From contig NZ_CP092333.1 of the NCBI RefSeq assembly GCF_018595675.2, forward strand, positions 334,001 through 398,000: DNA of 64,000 nucleotides, written 5' to 3'. The position numbers and the translations under genes are program-made. Below are positions 25,033-33,180 of the stretch, one piece after another. The notes under the pieces are model-generated. The model saw only the letters and a list, made by a program, of their open reading frames with translations, searched no databases and was not told the origin of the DNA. Each line of letters opens with the position of its first letter. The stretch's first letter is position 1. The DNA is from Flavihumibacter fluvii (GTDB lineage: Bacteria; Bacteroidota; Bacteroidia; Chitinophagales; Chitinophagaceae).

Positions 25033-26142
25033 CTAATCCTCGAAACGACCCTTGAAACGGGGAATCAGTAAAAGGTTTTTCCGAAGGCAGACTTTCAGGT
25101 GCTCTTTTACAAGCTGGCCCATGGAATGGCATTTGAGGAGATTGGCTTTGCCACCATGGAAATCGCTGAGTTCCTGGCCAAGTTGAGCGATTTTTTCAGG
25201 GGAGGAAATTTTATCCCGGCCCATAATATCCAATATTTCCTTGATACGATAACGGGCAGAAACCAGCCTGAAAGTCATCATGGTTCTTTCTTCACTCTGG
25301 TATTGTTCAATGGATTCTTTGTTCAGGTATTTAAGGGTTGCTTCAACAAGCGGCAAATTTTCCTTGAAAAACTGAGGCCGGTACAGGTTTTTCCGGCCTT
25401 CATAAGACTGCTGGTCAAAATCTATGGCCCTGATGCGGTATTGGAAATCTTCAATGTCAGGGGTGATATCCACCACAAAATTATAACTGCGCATATCACC
25501 AAGGAGCCTTACGAAACAACGTTCGTTGAATTTTACAAATTCCTTAGCCAGCCTGATGATATTGGTGTCGGGCCGTTGCAGGTAATTCGAGATAAAAGTA
25601 TCGCCTGGAATTCCGGGGATATGCTCTTCTACCAGGGTTTGGTTATGCGTGAAAAAAGTAATCCGGTTGGGTGATAACATGTGCTCCAGTTCCAGTCCAT
25701 ATATTCTTGAGGCATCAGCAATTTTAATATAATAGTGGTCGTAATTGTCGTTGAATTTATTGATGATCCTGATGCGGAAAGGTTGTGAATTGCCAAAGGC
25801 GCAATAATCTATACGGGATACATCCAGGTGTTTGCTGAAACTGAGATCGCCTTCTGTTTTTAATACTGCATAAATGTGAACCAGGCCTTCGCGGATATAA
25901 TCCCATTCACGTTTATCATATACCACGGTTTCCCAAAGGGATTCGCGGCCTTCCTTGTCTTTCAGCGGCACGGAATAAATGAACCGTTGCAGGTCGCGAT
26001 AGGCAACGGGGAGTTTGACTTCCCTTCCGTGGTGTTTCAGGAAATCGCGTAAAGCATCGCCCACAGGAAACATGGGTTTCTTACGGGAAGGCTTGGGGCT
26101 TACATCCAGGGACAATTCACTATCTGAATACTGGTCTGACAT
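25033..26142 (-). CDS. Kinase-fold protein of unknown family
   Basis: 369-residue soluble protein I do not recognise as a named family. It carries the marks of a protein-kinase-like (PKL) fold in the right order: FRIRIINKF ... HYYIKIAD with K140 as the ATP lysine, LELEHML with a helix-C glutamate, VEEHIPGIPGDTF as a hinge, FVRLLGDMRSYNFVV with D216 and N221 (D-x4-N catalytic loop), and IRAIDFDQQ with D241/D243 in place of DFG. That suggests ATP-dependent phosphorylation of a small molecule or protein. The N-terminal 100 and C-terminal 100 residues match nothing I know. It sits between the ZIP transporter (33 bases) and fbaA (109 bases). Confidence 0.7.
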   Translation of the reverse strand: MSDQYSDSELSLDVSPKPSRKKPMFPVGDALRDFLKHHGREVKLPVAYRDLQRFIYSVPLKDKEGRESLWETVVYDKREWDYIREGLVHIYAVLKTEGDLSFSKHLDVSRIDYCAFGNSQPFRIRIINKFNDNYDHYYIKIADASRIYGLELEHMLSPNRITFFTHNQTLVEEHIPGIPGDTFISNYLQRPDTNIIRLAKEFVKFNERCFVRLLGDMRSYNFVVDITPDIEDFQYRIRAIDFDQQSYEGRKNLYRPQFFKENLPLVEATLKYLNKESIEQYQSEERTMMTFRLVSARYRIKEILDIMGRDKISSPEKIAQLGQELSDFHGGKANLLKCHSMGQLVKEHLKVCLRKNLLLIPRFKGRFED

Positions 26143-26175
26143 TTAGTGGAAAATACGGGAAAAAGGTGAAATGTA

Positions 26176-26994
26176 TTATCCAAGTGCAACATCAAGTAGC
26201 ATCATAGTGGCAAATCCAATCATGGCTCCGATGGTAGATAAGTCAGTTTTGTTGCCAGTTTGGGATTCCGGAATTATCTCTTCGACGACAACAAAGATCA
26301 TGGCTCCAGCTGCAAATGACAGCGCATAGGGAAGTATTGGTGTCATGGTCATGACCAGGTAGGCACCAAGGACACCTGCAATAGGTTCAACGATTCCTGA
26401 AAGTTGCCCGTAAAAAAAAGCTTTTGACCTGGAGAGACCCTCCCTTCTTAATGGGATAGCAACTGCAGCGCCTTCCGGGAAATTCTGCAACCCTATCCCC
26501 ACGGCGAGTGCGACAGCACCGGTTAGTAACCCTGGGTCAGGGTGGTTGGCCAATGCGCCAAAAGCTACTCCCACAGCCAATCCTTCGGGAATGTTGTGCA
26601 GCGTAATAGCAAGAATTAATAATACACTTCTGTTCCAGGATGTTTTAAGGCCCTCCGAATTCTCCAGTGGTAACCTGCTATGAAGGTGTGGAAGCAGTTT
26701 GTCAATCAATAACAAAAAGGCACCACCGGATAAAAAACCGACTACTGCAGGTACCCATGCATAGCCCGGTGCCTTCGCCTCCTGCATTTTAATGGCCGGA
26801 TCCAAAAGTGACCAGAAGCTGGCAGCAATCATTACCCCTGCCGCAAAGCCGAGCATTAAATTCAAGACCCTCCTGTTGATAGTTGTAAAAAGAAAGACCA
26901 AAGAAGCACCCAATGCCGTGACTGCCCAGGTAAAAAGTGTAGCCATCAAGGCTAAAAAAATCGGGGAATAATCAAGTAACCAATTGATATTCAT
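26176..26994 (-). CDS. ZIP-family metal transporter
   Basis: 272-residue inner-membrane importer of Zn2+ or Fe2+, GufA-like branch. About eight helices. The metal-binding helices are visible as [15 protein letters not shown] (HNxPEG) and [14 protein letters not shown], which replaces the second His with Gln-Asn. A lumenal HLHSRLPLE loop may also bind metal. It lies 31 bases downstream of the metal-receptor-like gene, on the same strand, so the two are likely cotranscribed; both point to metal handling. Length is normal. Confidence 0.92.
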   Translation of the reverse strand: MNINWLLDYSPIFLALMATLFTWAVTALGASLVFLFTTINRRVLNLMLGFAAGVMIAASFWSLLDPAIKMQEAKAPGYAWVPAVVGFLSGGAFLLLIDKLLPHLHSRLPLENSEGLKTSWNRSVLLILAITLHNIPEGLAVGVAFGALANHPDPGLLTGAVALAVGIGLQNFPEGAAVAIPLRREGLSRSKAFFYGQLSGIVEPIAGVLGAYLVMTMTPILPYALSFAAGAMIFVVVEEIIPESQTGNKTDLSTIGAMIGFATMMLLDVALG

Positions 26995-27025
26995 GTATCC
27001 TTTAAATATAAGCGTTATTCAGTAA

Positions 27026-27805
27026 TCACAGTAAATCCCTGAAATAAGCTACAGCGCCCAGGAGACGGCTGCCATACCAGCTGAAATATTCGCCATCCAC
27101 CAGCTTAATGCGGGCATTGGGTAAATGTTCCTGCAATTCAGGAATATGTTTTTCTTTAAAAGGATAGGGTTCAGAGGACAGGAATACCAGTTCAGGGGCA
27201 AGCACTTGTAAATGCGCCAGGGAAGTTTCGGGGTAACGGCTGTAATTGACAAAGACATTGTCGAGTCCCATGCGTGACAGCATATCATGAATAAATGTGT
27301 CGGCGCCAACCGACATATAAGGATCTTTCCAGATCAGGTAGGCTGTTTTCGGCCGGATTACAGTTTTATGGCTGGCCAGGGTATTGAAATCAACTGTAAT
27401 CTTCCGGCAAATTTCACTGGCGGTTGCGCTCCTGCCGGTGATTTCACCAAGGCTCATCATCATATCCAGTGCCGCATTAAGGTCAGGGATATCGCTTATC
27501 CAGACCGGGACTTTTGTGGCTAATGCCAAAACCTGGGCTGCTGTGTTTTCTTCCTTATTGGCGATCACAAGGTCGGGTTGCAGGGATAGTATTCGTTCAA
27601 GGTGGATATTTTTGGTGCCACCGATCCTTGTTTTACTACGGAACCAGCTATTGGGATGGATACAGAATGTAGTGATGCCGATCACTTCATCCGATAGCCC
27701 GATGTCATATAAAAATTCAGTCTGGGAGGGTACTAATGAAATAATCCGCCGGGGAACAGCGGGTATATCTATATTTCTACCGGTTTGATCGGTATAAATT
27801 GGCAT
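27026..27805 (-). CDS. TroA/BtuF-like helical-backbone metal receptor without a signal peptide
   Basis: 259 residues in two Rossmann-like lobes: RRIISLVPSQTEFLYDIGL ... VIGITTFCIHP, then IHLERILSLQPDLVIANKEEN, and a second lobe with KTAYLIWKDPYMSVG. These are the class III periplasmic binding protein motifs used for cobalamin, heme or siderophores. The start MPIYTDQTGRN is immediately at the fold, with no signal peptide or lipobox and no upstream in-frame extension that would add one, so it may be cytoplasmic. No permease or ATPase gene is adjacent; the neighbour is a ZIP transporter. A role in metal or corrinoid binding is inference. Confidence 0.85.
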   Translation of the reverse strand: MPIYTDQTGRNIDIPAVPRRIISLVPSQTEFLYDIGLSDEVIGITTFCIHPNSWFRSKTRIGGTKNIHLERILSLQPDLVIANKEENTAAQVLALATKVPVWISDIPDLNAALDMMMSLGEITGRSATASEICRKITVDFNTLASHKTVIRPKTAYLIWKDPYMSVGADTFIHDMLSRMGLDNVFVNYSRYPETSLAHLQVLAPELVFLSSEPYPFKEKHIPELQEHLPNARIKLVDGEYFSWYGSRLLGAVAYFRDLL

Positions 27806-27835
27806 CGTGGAATTTACGGGAAAATAAGAAAGGGA

Positions 27836-28272
27836 GAAAGACCACTTTCGGCCCCCTGCCTTACTAGCTTGGACGAGCAGCAGGGCAGGAGGGTACCGGA
27901 TTCATCACAGGCTTTCGCCGTGATTGGACAAGTGGTTTTTAAGGACATTTTGGTTTTCACCAGAACATTGGATTCATGAAACCTGATCTCTTACTAAGTT
28001 TGGACGCTTGGTTACCGGACAGTGGTTTGGTTCATGGTTTCAAGGATTTCTCTGTTTGGCTTTTCAATGGATTGGATGCTGATCTCTACAGTTTGGTTTT
28101 TACTTAGGATTTAGGAATAAAAAAGGAAGTTGACTGATACTGGATTTTCGGTTGGTTTTGTTCTTAGGAATTGAATTCTTTTGGATTTCTGGATTTCTTG
28201 GATTTTGATGCTCTTGGTTTTTCCGGATATTGGACCGATTGAATGAATCAATCAACTTCTGATACAAATGTA
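27836..28272 (-). other. G-poor intergenic region with hairpins: long leader or noncoding RNA
   Basis: The 27806-28475 gap holds no convincing gene. On the minus strand an exact -7 box TACATTTG lies at 28265-28272 (no good -33). About 300 bases of A/C-rich, G-poor sequence follow, with AAATCCA repeated several times. Then come three hairpins: 27904-27924, whose GGC-GAAA-GCC core has a GNRA tetraloop; 27884-27892 with 27852-27860 (nine pairs, one wobble); and 27836-27849. The receptor-like gene starts at 27805, so this could be a 450-base leader or a separate RNA. Confidence 0.4.
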
Positions 28273-28413
28273 GTGGCCCATAACTTGTTGTCCTAGAGCG
28301 CATTTGCTTAATTTTAACACTTCGGTATTTACAGCCATAATCGTAAGACCAACGGTTTTTTATTTGGTTATTATACGCATTAAATCATCGTAGTATTACT
28401 ATTTTTTGCAAAA

Positions 28414-28453
28414 AATAAAAAAATCCGGTTCGACTGTAAGCCATAACCGGATT
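28414..28453 (-). terminator. Rho-independent terminator of the cystathionine beta-synthase gene
   Basis: Minus-strand stem AATCCGGTT / AACCGGATT (28445-28453 with 28422-28430), 14-base loop, then a T-rich run. It begins 23 bases after the stop codon at 28476. Confidence 0.9.
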
Positions 28454-28475
28454 GATTTTCATGTTTTTTCGGCAT

Positions 28476-29837
28476 TTATTTGCCTAAAGCCTGCAAAATG
28501 TCGTATTTAGTTAATATGTGAAAAATTCCTGATTCGTCTTTTGCTATAACTGCGCCATTTTCCTTGTTGATCAGCATACTTAATTTCTCAATTGGGGTCA
28601 AAAAGTCTACAACCGGGAAAGCAGGTTCTAATAAAGTGGCTACTGAAACGTGCTTGATATCGGGATCAGAGAATAATTTCTGGAATAAGCCGCTTTCACT
28701 AATAGATCCTACTATTTCTTCCTCCCGGATGACCGGAATATGTTCAATATCGTATTTCCGCATCAGTGCAACTGCATCTGCAACGGTATGTTGTGGTTCG
28801 ATACTGATTAATTTCTGGCTTTTGCCCCGGCCACTCACGATATCCTTAAAAGTTTTTACCTCCAGGAAGCCCCTTTCCAGCATCCACTGGTCATTATAGA
28901 TTTTTGCGACATACCGGCTGCCATGATCATGAAAAATAAGCACGACAACGTCTGTTGGTTTCAACCGGTCTTTCAGCTGCAATAATCCCTGCAAACAGCT
29001 TCCGGCACTATAGCCACAGAATAATCCTTCTTCTTTGGCCAGTTTTCTCGCCATGATGGCACCATCTTTATCGGTCACCTGTTCAAAATGATCGATCACC
29101 GACATGTCATAATTTTCCGGCACGAAATCTTCCCCAAATCCTTCAGATATATAAGGATGAACTTCACCCATATCAATTTCGCCTGTGCGGAAATACTTGG
29201 TTAACAGCGAGCCAAAAACATCGATTGCCCAGACCTGGATCGCAGGGTTTTGTTCCTTTAGATATTGTGCTGTACCGGTCACTGTTCCACCCGTGCCTGC
29301 AGTACAAACCAGGTGGGTGATTTTCCCGTCGGTCTGCCGCCAGATTTCTGGTCCGGTCGTTTCATAATGTGCCAGCCGGTTAGCCAGGTTATCATATTGG
29401 TTGCTATGGAATGAATTTGGGATTTCCTTGGCCAGCCTTCGGGCAATGGAATAATAAGACCGCGGATCATCAGGTTCAACATTAGTTGGACAAACGATCA
29501 CTTCTGCACCCACTGCTTTCAGGATATCCATTTTTTCCTTGCTTTGCTTGTCGGTGGTGGTGAAAATGCATTTATAGCCTTTTACAATCGCTGCCAGTGC
29601 AAGTCCCATTCCAGTGTTTCCACTGGTACATTCTATAATAGTACCGCCAGGTTTAAGTTTTCCTTCTTTTTCTGCGACTTCAATCATTTTAACTGCCATG
29701 CGGTCTTTAATGGAATTACCCGGATTAAAATAATCTACCTTGGCCAGGATCATTCCCGGAAGGTCCTTCGTAATTTTATTCAGCCTGATTAAAGGCGTAT
29801 TACCGATCGTTTCGAGTATGTTGTTTTTTATATCCAT
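28476..29837 (-). CDS. Cystathionine beta-synthase with C-terminal CBS pair
   Basis: 453 residues from the ATG at 29837. It condenses serine (or O-acetylserine) with homocysteine or sulfide, a PLP reaction. ILETIGNTPLIRLNKI opens the fold; the PLP lysine is in NPGNSIKDRMAV; CTSGNTGMGLALAA and CTAGTGGTVTGTAQ bind substrate and phosphate. A tandem CBS-domain pair follows from about residue 330 (VADAVALMRKYDIEHIPVI and LTPIEKLSMLINKENGAVI), likely sensing an adenosyl compound. The upstream ATG at 29858 is rejected because it lies at the -7 box. No heme-binding extension is present. Could also act as cysteine synthase. Confidence 0.92.
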   Translation of the reverse strand: MDIKNNILETIGNTPLIRLNKITKDLPGMILAKVDYFNPGNSIKDRMAVKMIEVAEKEGKLKPGGTIIECTSGNTGMGLALAAIVKGYKCIFTTTDKQSKEKMDILKAVGAEVIVCPTNVEPDDPRSYYSIARRLAKEIPNSFHSNQYDNLANRLAHYETTGPEIWRQTDGKITHLVCTAGTGGTVTGTAQYLKEQNPAIQVWAIDVFGSLLTKYFRTGEIDMGEVHPYISEGFGEDFVPENYDMSVIDHFEQVTDKDGAIMARKLAKEEGLFCGYSAGSCLQGLLQLKDRLKPTDVVVLIFHDHGSRYVAKIYNDQWMLERGFLEVKTFKDIVSGRGKSQKLISIEPQHTVADAVALMRKYDIEHIPVIREEEIVGSISESGLFQKLFSDPDIKHVSVATLLEPAFPVVDFLTPIEKLSMLINKENGAVIAKDESGIFHILTKYDILQALGK

Positions 29838-29855
29838 AAAGGCAATTATTGCCCG

Positions 29856-29863
29856 CAAAGGTA
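29856..29863 (-). promoter_or_regulatory. Promoter -7 box (TACCTTTG) of the CBS gene
   Basis: Exact TAnnTTTG match on the minus strand, ending 18 bases before the ATG at 29837. No TTG at proper spacing is seen. Confidence 0.5.
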
Positions 29864-29881
29864 AGCTTAAGCAATACTGTA

Positions 29882-30529
29882 ATGAAAGTGTATTTTATAC
29901 CCGGATTAGGTGCTGACAAACGCGTCTTCAAACATATTCAATTGCCTGGCGGATTTGATATGGTTCACATGGAGTGGATTCAACCCGGTTCCCGTGAAAG
30001 CCTGCCGTCATATGCATACCGGTTGGGTAAAACCATCGATCAGGGTAGTCCTTTTGCCCTTGTTGGATTATCATTTGGTGGCATGCTGGCAACAGAAATC
30101 AGCCGGCAACTAAGGCCGGCAAAGACCATCCTTATCGCGAGTATTCCGGCAGCCGCCAACCTGCCGCCATATTTTAAAATGATCGCGCCTTTACAACTAC
30201 ATAAAATTTTGCCCATTGGTTTGTTTCAACAGGCATCGCTCGCAAAACGCTTATTTACCACTGAAACAGAAGAAGACAAAGACCTGCTCCGCACTATTAT
30301 CCGTGAAACAGATCCGCATTTCATTCGATGGGCTTTAGGTGCAATTCAGTCATGGAAGAATGCACCTGCTCCGGAGGGGATATACCATATCCACGGAACC
30401 AGCGATAATCTTTTGCCCTCGCGTTATGTCCGTCCGACCCACCAAATAATAGGTGGCGGTCACCTGATGGTAATGAACAGGGCGGGTGAGGTGAATGAAA
30501 TGCTGGCAGGGATATTGGAAGAGGGTTGA
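29882..30529 (+). CDS. Alpha/beta hydrolase
   Basis: 215 residues from ATG 29882, cytoplasmic. The N-terminal VYFIPGLGADKRVFKHI supplies the oxyanion loop. The nucleophile is the serine in LVGLSFGGMLATE; the acid is the Asp in IHGTSDNLLPSRY; the His is in GGGHLMVMNRAGEV. This is a complete catalytic triad. Substrate unknown. It is divergent from the CBS gene with 44 bases between starts, and tex follows in the same direction 38 bases on, behind its own promoter. The alternative ATG at 29849 precedes the family's first strand and is not preferred. Confidence 0.88.
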   Translation: MKVYFIPGLGADKRVFKHIQLPGGFDMVHMEWIQPGSRESLPSYAYRLGKTIDQGSPFALVGLSFGGMLATEISRQLRPAKTILIASIPAAANLPPYFKMIAPLQLHKILPIGLFQQASLAKRLFTTETEEDKDLLRTIIRETDPHFIRWALGAIQSWKNAPAPEGIYHIHGTSDNLLPSRYVRPTHQIIGGGHLMVMNRAGEVNEMLAGILEEG

Positions 30530-30555
30530 CCGTTCAGCTCCTTTCCCTACATTTG
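30526..30555 (+). promoter_or_regulatory. Promoter of tex (TTG-N19-TACATTTG)
   Basis: TTG at 30526-30528 and TACATTTG at 30548-30555, spaced by 19 bases, is a full match to the Bacteroidota consensus. It lies across the 3' end of the hydrolase gene and 12 bases before the tex start. Confidence 0.75.
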
Positions 30556-30567
30556 CCATCCTGAAAA

Positions 30568-32856
30568 ATGAAGCATATGGATCCGAAGTATTTACCAGTT
30601 ATCGCTAAAAAACTTACCCTGCAATTGAAGCAGGTCAATAATGTATATGAATTGCAAGCCGAAGGTGCAACAGTTCCATTTATGGCGCGGTACCGGAAAG
30701 AGGCCACCGGCAATCTTGATGAAGTAGCCATCAATGATATTGTAGAGGAAGTGAAGTATTTTACAGAATTCGATAAGCGGAAAGAGACTGTCCTCAAAAC
30801 CATTGAAGGCCTTGGAAAACTTACTGTCGACCTGAAAGGCAGGATCGATACCTGCATGGACGCAACTGTTTTGGAAGATATCTACCTGCCCTACAAACCC
30901 AAAAGAAAAACACGGGCAACCCAGGCCATTGAAAAGGGGCTTGAGCCGCTGGCAAAATTAATATTTGAGCAGGGCCAGTCAGATCCGGTTGCGGCAGCAG
31001 CTGAATATGTAAAAGGTGAAGTAAAGGATATCAAGGAAGCCATGCAGGGTGCCCGTGATATTATTGCGGAATGGATTGCAGAACATGAACATGCAAGGAA
31101 TGCTATCCGCAAGCAATTTCATGATTCAGCTGTTTTGGCATCCAGGATCATCAATTCGAAAAAAGATGAGGCAGATGCGCAGAAATACCGGGACTATTTT
31201 GAGTTCAGCGCGCCATTGGCAAATTGTCCATCGCATCGCCTCCTGGCCATCAGGCGTGGCGAAAAGGAGGAATTCCTGATCATGGATATCAATGTGGATA
31301 AAGCGGAAGGCATTGAAATACTTGATCGGATTTTTGTTAAAAATTCTTCACCGGCGGCTGTAGAAGTTAAGGCAGCAGTCGCCGATAGTTTCGATCGATT
31401 ATTAAAACCATCTATAGAAAATGAATTCAGGATGAGCAGTAAAACGGCCGCAGATGAAGAAGCTATCAGGGTATTTGCAGAAAACCTGCGGCAGCTGTTG
31501 CTGGCTTCGCCTTTGGGCAGTAAGCGTGTGCTGGCCCTGGATCCCGGATTTCGTACGGGCTGCAAACTGGTTTGCCTCGATGCGCAGGGTAACCTCCTGT
31601 ACAATACGACCATTTATCCCCATCCGCCTCAAAATGACTGGCAGGGAAGTGTTGCAACGGTCAAACAATTGGTTGAGCGATATGATATTGAAGCGATTGG
31701 TGTAGGCAACGGCACTGCTGGCCGCGAAACGGAAACGCTGGTGCGGGGCATCGATTTCGGGAAACCGGTCAGTATATTCCAGGTAAACGAAAGCGGTGCT
31801 TCTATTTATTCTGCCTCGGAAGTAGCAAGGGAAGAATTCCCCGAACAGGATATTACTGTACGTGGTGCGGTAAGTATCGGGCGCCGGTTACTTGACCCAT
31901 TGAGTGAATTGGTGAAGATTGATGCCAAATCCATTGGTGTCGGGCAATACCAGCATGATGTTAACCAGCCCCGGTTAAAAGAAAGTCTCGATAAGGTAGT
32001 AGAGAGTTGCGTTAACCATGTGGGTGTTGACCTGAATACAGCCAGCAAGCATTTACTGATGTATGTATCCGGACTCAGCGCAACACTGGCAAAAAATATC
32101 GTGGAGTACAGGGCAAAAAACGGGGCTTTTAAAAGTCGCGATGAAGTAAAAAAAGTCAGCCTGATGGGTCCTAAAACCTTTGAACAGTGTGCGGGTTTTT
32201 TGCGTATACGCGATGCCGCTAATCCACTCGATAACAGTGCTGTGCATCCTGAAAGTTACCATGTAGTTGAGGCAATGGCGAAAGACCTTGGTTGCGGGAT
32301 GGCCGACCTGGTAAAACTGCCGTCCCTGCGGCAACAAATCAATCCGAAAAAATACATCAATGAAACTATCGGTGAGTTTACCATTAGTGATATTTTGAAG
32401 GAGCTTGAGAAGCCAGGCCGTGATCCGCGCGCTACTATAGAGGAATTCCGTTTTGATGATACTATTAAGAAGATGGAAGATGTTAAAGTGGGTATGGTGG
32501 TGCCGGGGATCATTACCAATATCACCAAATTCGGGGTGTTTGTGGATATCGGTGTAAAGCAGGATGGGCTGATCCATATTTCGCAGTTAAGTAATACTTA
32601 TGTAAGTGACCCGGCTGAAGTTGTGAAACTGCAACAGAAAGTTACTGTTACTGTTACCGAAGTGGATATTGTCCGCAAAAGGATCGGACTATCGATGAAG
32701 GAACATATAAAAAGCGCAGCCCCTGCTTCCAGGCGGGTCCAGGAACAGCCGCGGCGGGAAAACGGCCCGCAAAAACTACAGCAGGTTAAGCCGGCAGCAT
32801 CCAGTAATCCCTTCCAGTCAAAGCTGGAAGAATTGAAAAAGAAGTTCAAAGATTAA
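30568..32856 (+). CDS. tex: Tex-family RNA-binding transcription accessory protein
   Basis: 762-residue nucleic-acid-binding protein, cytoplasmic. Tex_N helical region at about 1-190 (VPFMARYRKEATGNLDE, DIYLPYKPKRKTRATQA), an RNase H-like YqgF domain at about 320-450 (VLALDPGFRTGCKL), helix-hairpin-helix motifs at about 490-560 (LNTASKHLLMYVSGLS, KNIVEYRAKNGAFKSRDEVKKV), and an S1 RNA-binding domain at about 640-710 (VGMVVPGIITNITKFGVFVDIG). Family members affect transcription and RNA handling; the exact role is poorly defined. The low-complexity tail is usual. It has its own promoter. Confidence 0.97.
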   Translation: MKHMDPKYLPVIAKKLTLQLKQVNNVYELQAEGATVPFMARYRKEATGNLDEVAINDIVEEVKYFTEFDKRKETVLKTIEGLGKLTVDLKGRIDTCMDATVLEDIYLPYKPKRKTRATQAIEKGLEPLAKLIFEQGQSDPVAAAAEYVKGEVKDIKEAMQGARDIIAEWIAEHEHARNAIRKQFHDSAVLASRIINSKKDEADAQKYRDYFEFSAPLANCPSHRLLAIRRGEKEEFLIMDINVDKAEGIEILDRIFVKNSSPAAVEVKAAVADSFDRLLKPSIENEFRMSSKTAADEEAIRVFAENLRQLLLASPLGSKRVLALDPGFRTGCKLVCLDAQGNLLYNTTIYPHPPQNDWQGSVATVKQLVERYDIEAIGVGNGTAGRETETLVRGIDFGKPVSIFQVNESGASIYSASEVAREEFPEQDITVRGAVSIGRRLLDPLSELVKIDAKSIGVGQYQHDVNQPRLKESLDKVVESCVNHVGVDLNTASKHLLMYVSGLSATLAKNIVEYRAKNGAFKSRDEVKKVSLMGPKTFEQCAGFLRIRDAANPLDNSAVHPESYHVVEAMAKDLGCGMADLVKLPSLRQQINPKKYINETIGEFTISDILKELEKPGRDPRATIEEFRFDDTIKKMEDVKVGMVVPGIITNITKFGVFVDIGVKQDGLIHISQLSNTYVSDPAEVVKLQQKVTVTVTEVDIVRKRIGLSMKEHIKSAAPASRRVQEQPRRENGPQKLQQVKPAASSNPFQSKLEELKKKFKD

Positions 32857-32936
32857 CCTGCCACGACAAACCGGCAACGGGGAAAATACGGGGTATAACA
32901 GAGGTTTTTCTTCTTATTCAGGTAATATTAGGGCTG

Positions 32937-32944
32937 TAAGTTTG
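32937..32944 (+). promoter_or_regulatory. Possible -7 box (TAAGTTTG) before the 54-residue ORF
   Basis: Exact TAnnTTTG match 18 bases before the ATG at 32963. No TTG at standard spacing. It supports the small ORF being expressed on its own. Confidence 0.4.
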
Positions 32945-32962
32945 TAGCTATAACCTTACACT

Positions 32963-33127
32963 ATGCCTCTTATATCAAACCTCCTGTATCTTCAATCCAG
33001 TAGCGCAACAAAACTTCAGCTGCTGCTGTTTCCTGTTATCCCGGTGCTGTTAGCCATGCTGGTGCTGGTGGTTATTTCTGTAGTAGCCTATTTATGGTTC
33101 AGGCGAAATCCCCTGAATCTCAAGTAA
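32963..33127 (+). CDS. Small single-pass membrane protein (54 residues), putative
   Basis: An ORF of 54 residues between tex and the class IV aminotransferase. After a polar N-terminus (MPLISNLLYLQSSSATK) comes one clear hydrophobic helix, LFPVIPVLLAMLVLVVISVV, then a basic anchor AYLWFRRNPLNLK. That is the expected topology of a small membrane protein with a cytoplasmic C-terminus. A -7 box lies 18 bases upstream. It fills most of an otherwise empty 324-base gap. Function unknown; I know of no family. It may be chance, since the region is short and no comparison was possible. Confidence 0.45.
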   Translation: MPLISNLLYLQSSSATKLQLLLFPVIPVLLAMLVLVVISVVAYLWFRRNPLNLK

Positions 33128-33180
33128 AATATTCAGGTCATCGCTTTCTGTTGTAGGTTTAGGATTAAATTATCCTTTAC

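Noticed and set aside
25099-25674. 191-residue plus-strand ORF
   Set aside because: Antisense to the kinase-fold gene, whose catalytic motifs show which frame is real.
27026-27805. Complete ABC importer operon
   Set aside because: Only the receptor-like protein is present; the next gene is a ZIP carrier and no permease or ATPase is adjacent.
27836-27924. Cobalamin riboswitch before the BtuF-like gene
   Set aside because: I looked for the B12-box pattern and the GCCACTG and ACTGTAA elements on the minus strand and did not find them. The hairpins are kept only as an unassigned structure.
28100-28303. 67-residue minus-strand ORF in the 670-base gap
   Set aside because: Low-complexity, Asn/Lys/Pro-rich translation of the G-poor tract, with its start upstream of the -7 box; reads as a by-product of base bias.
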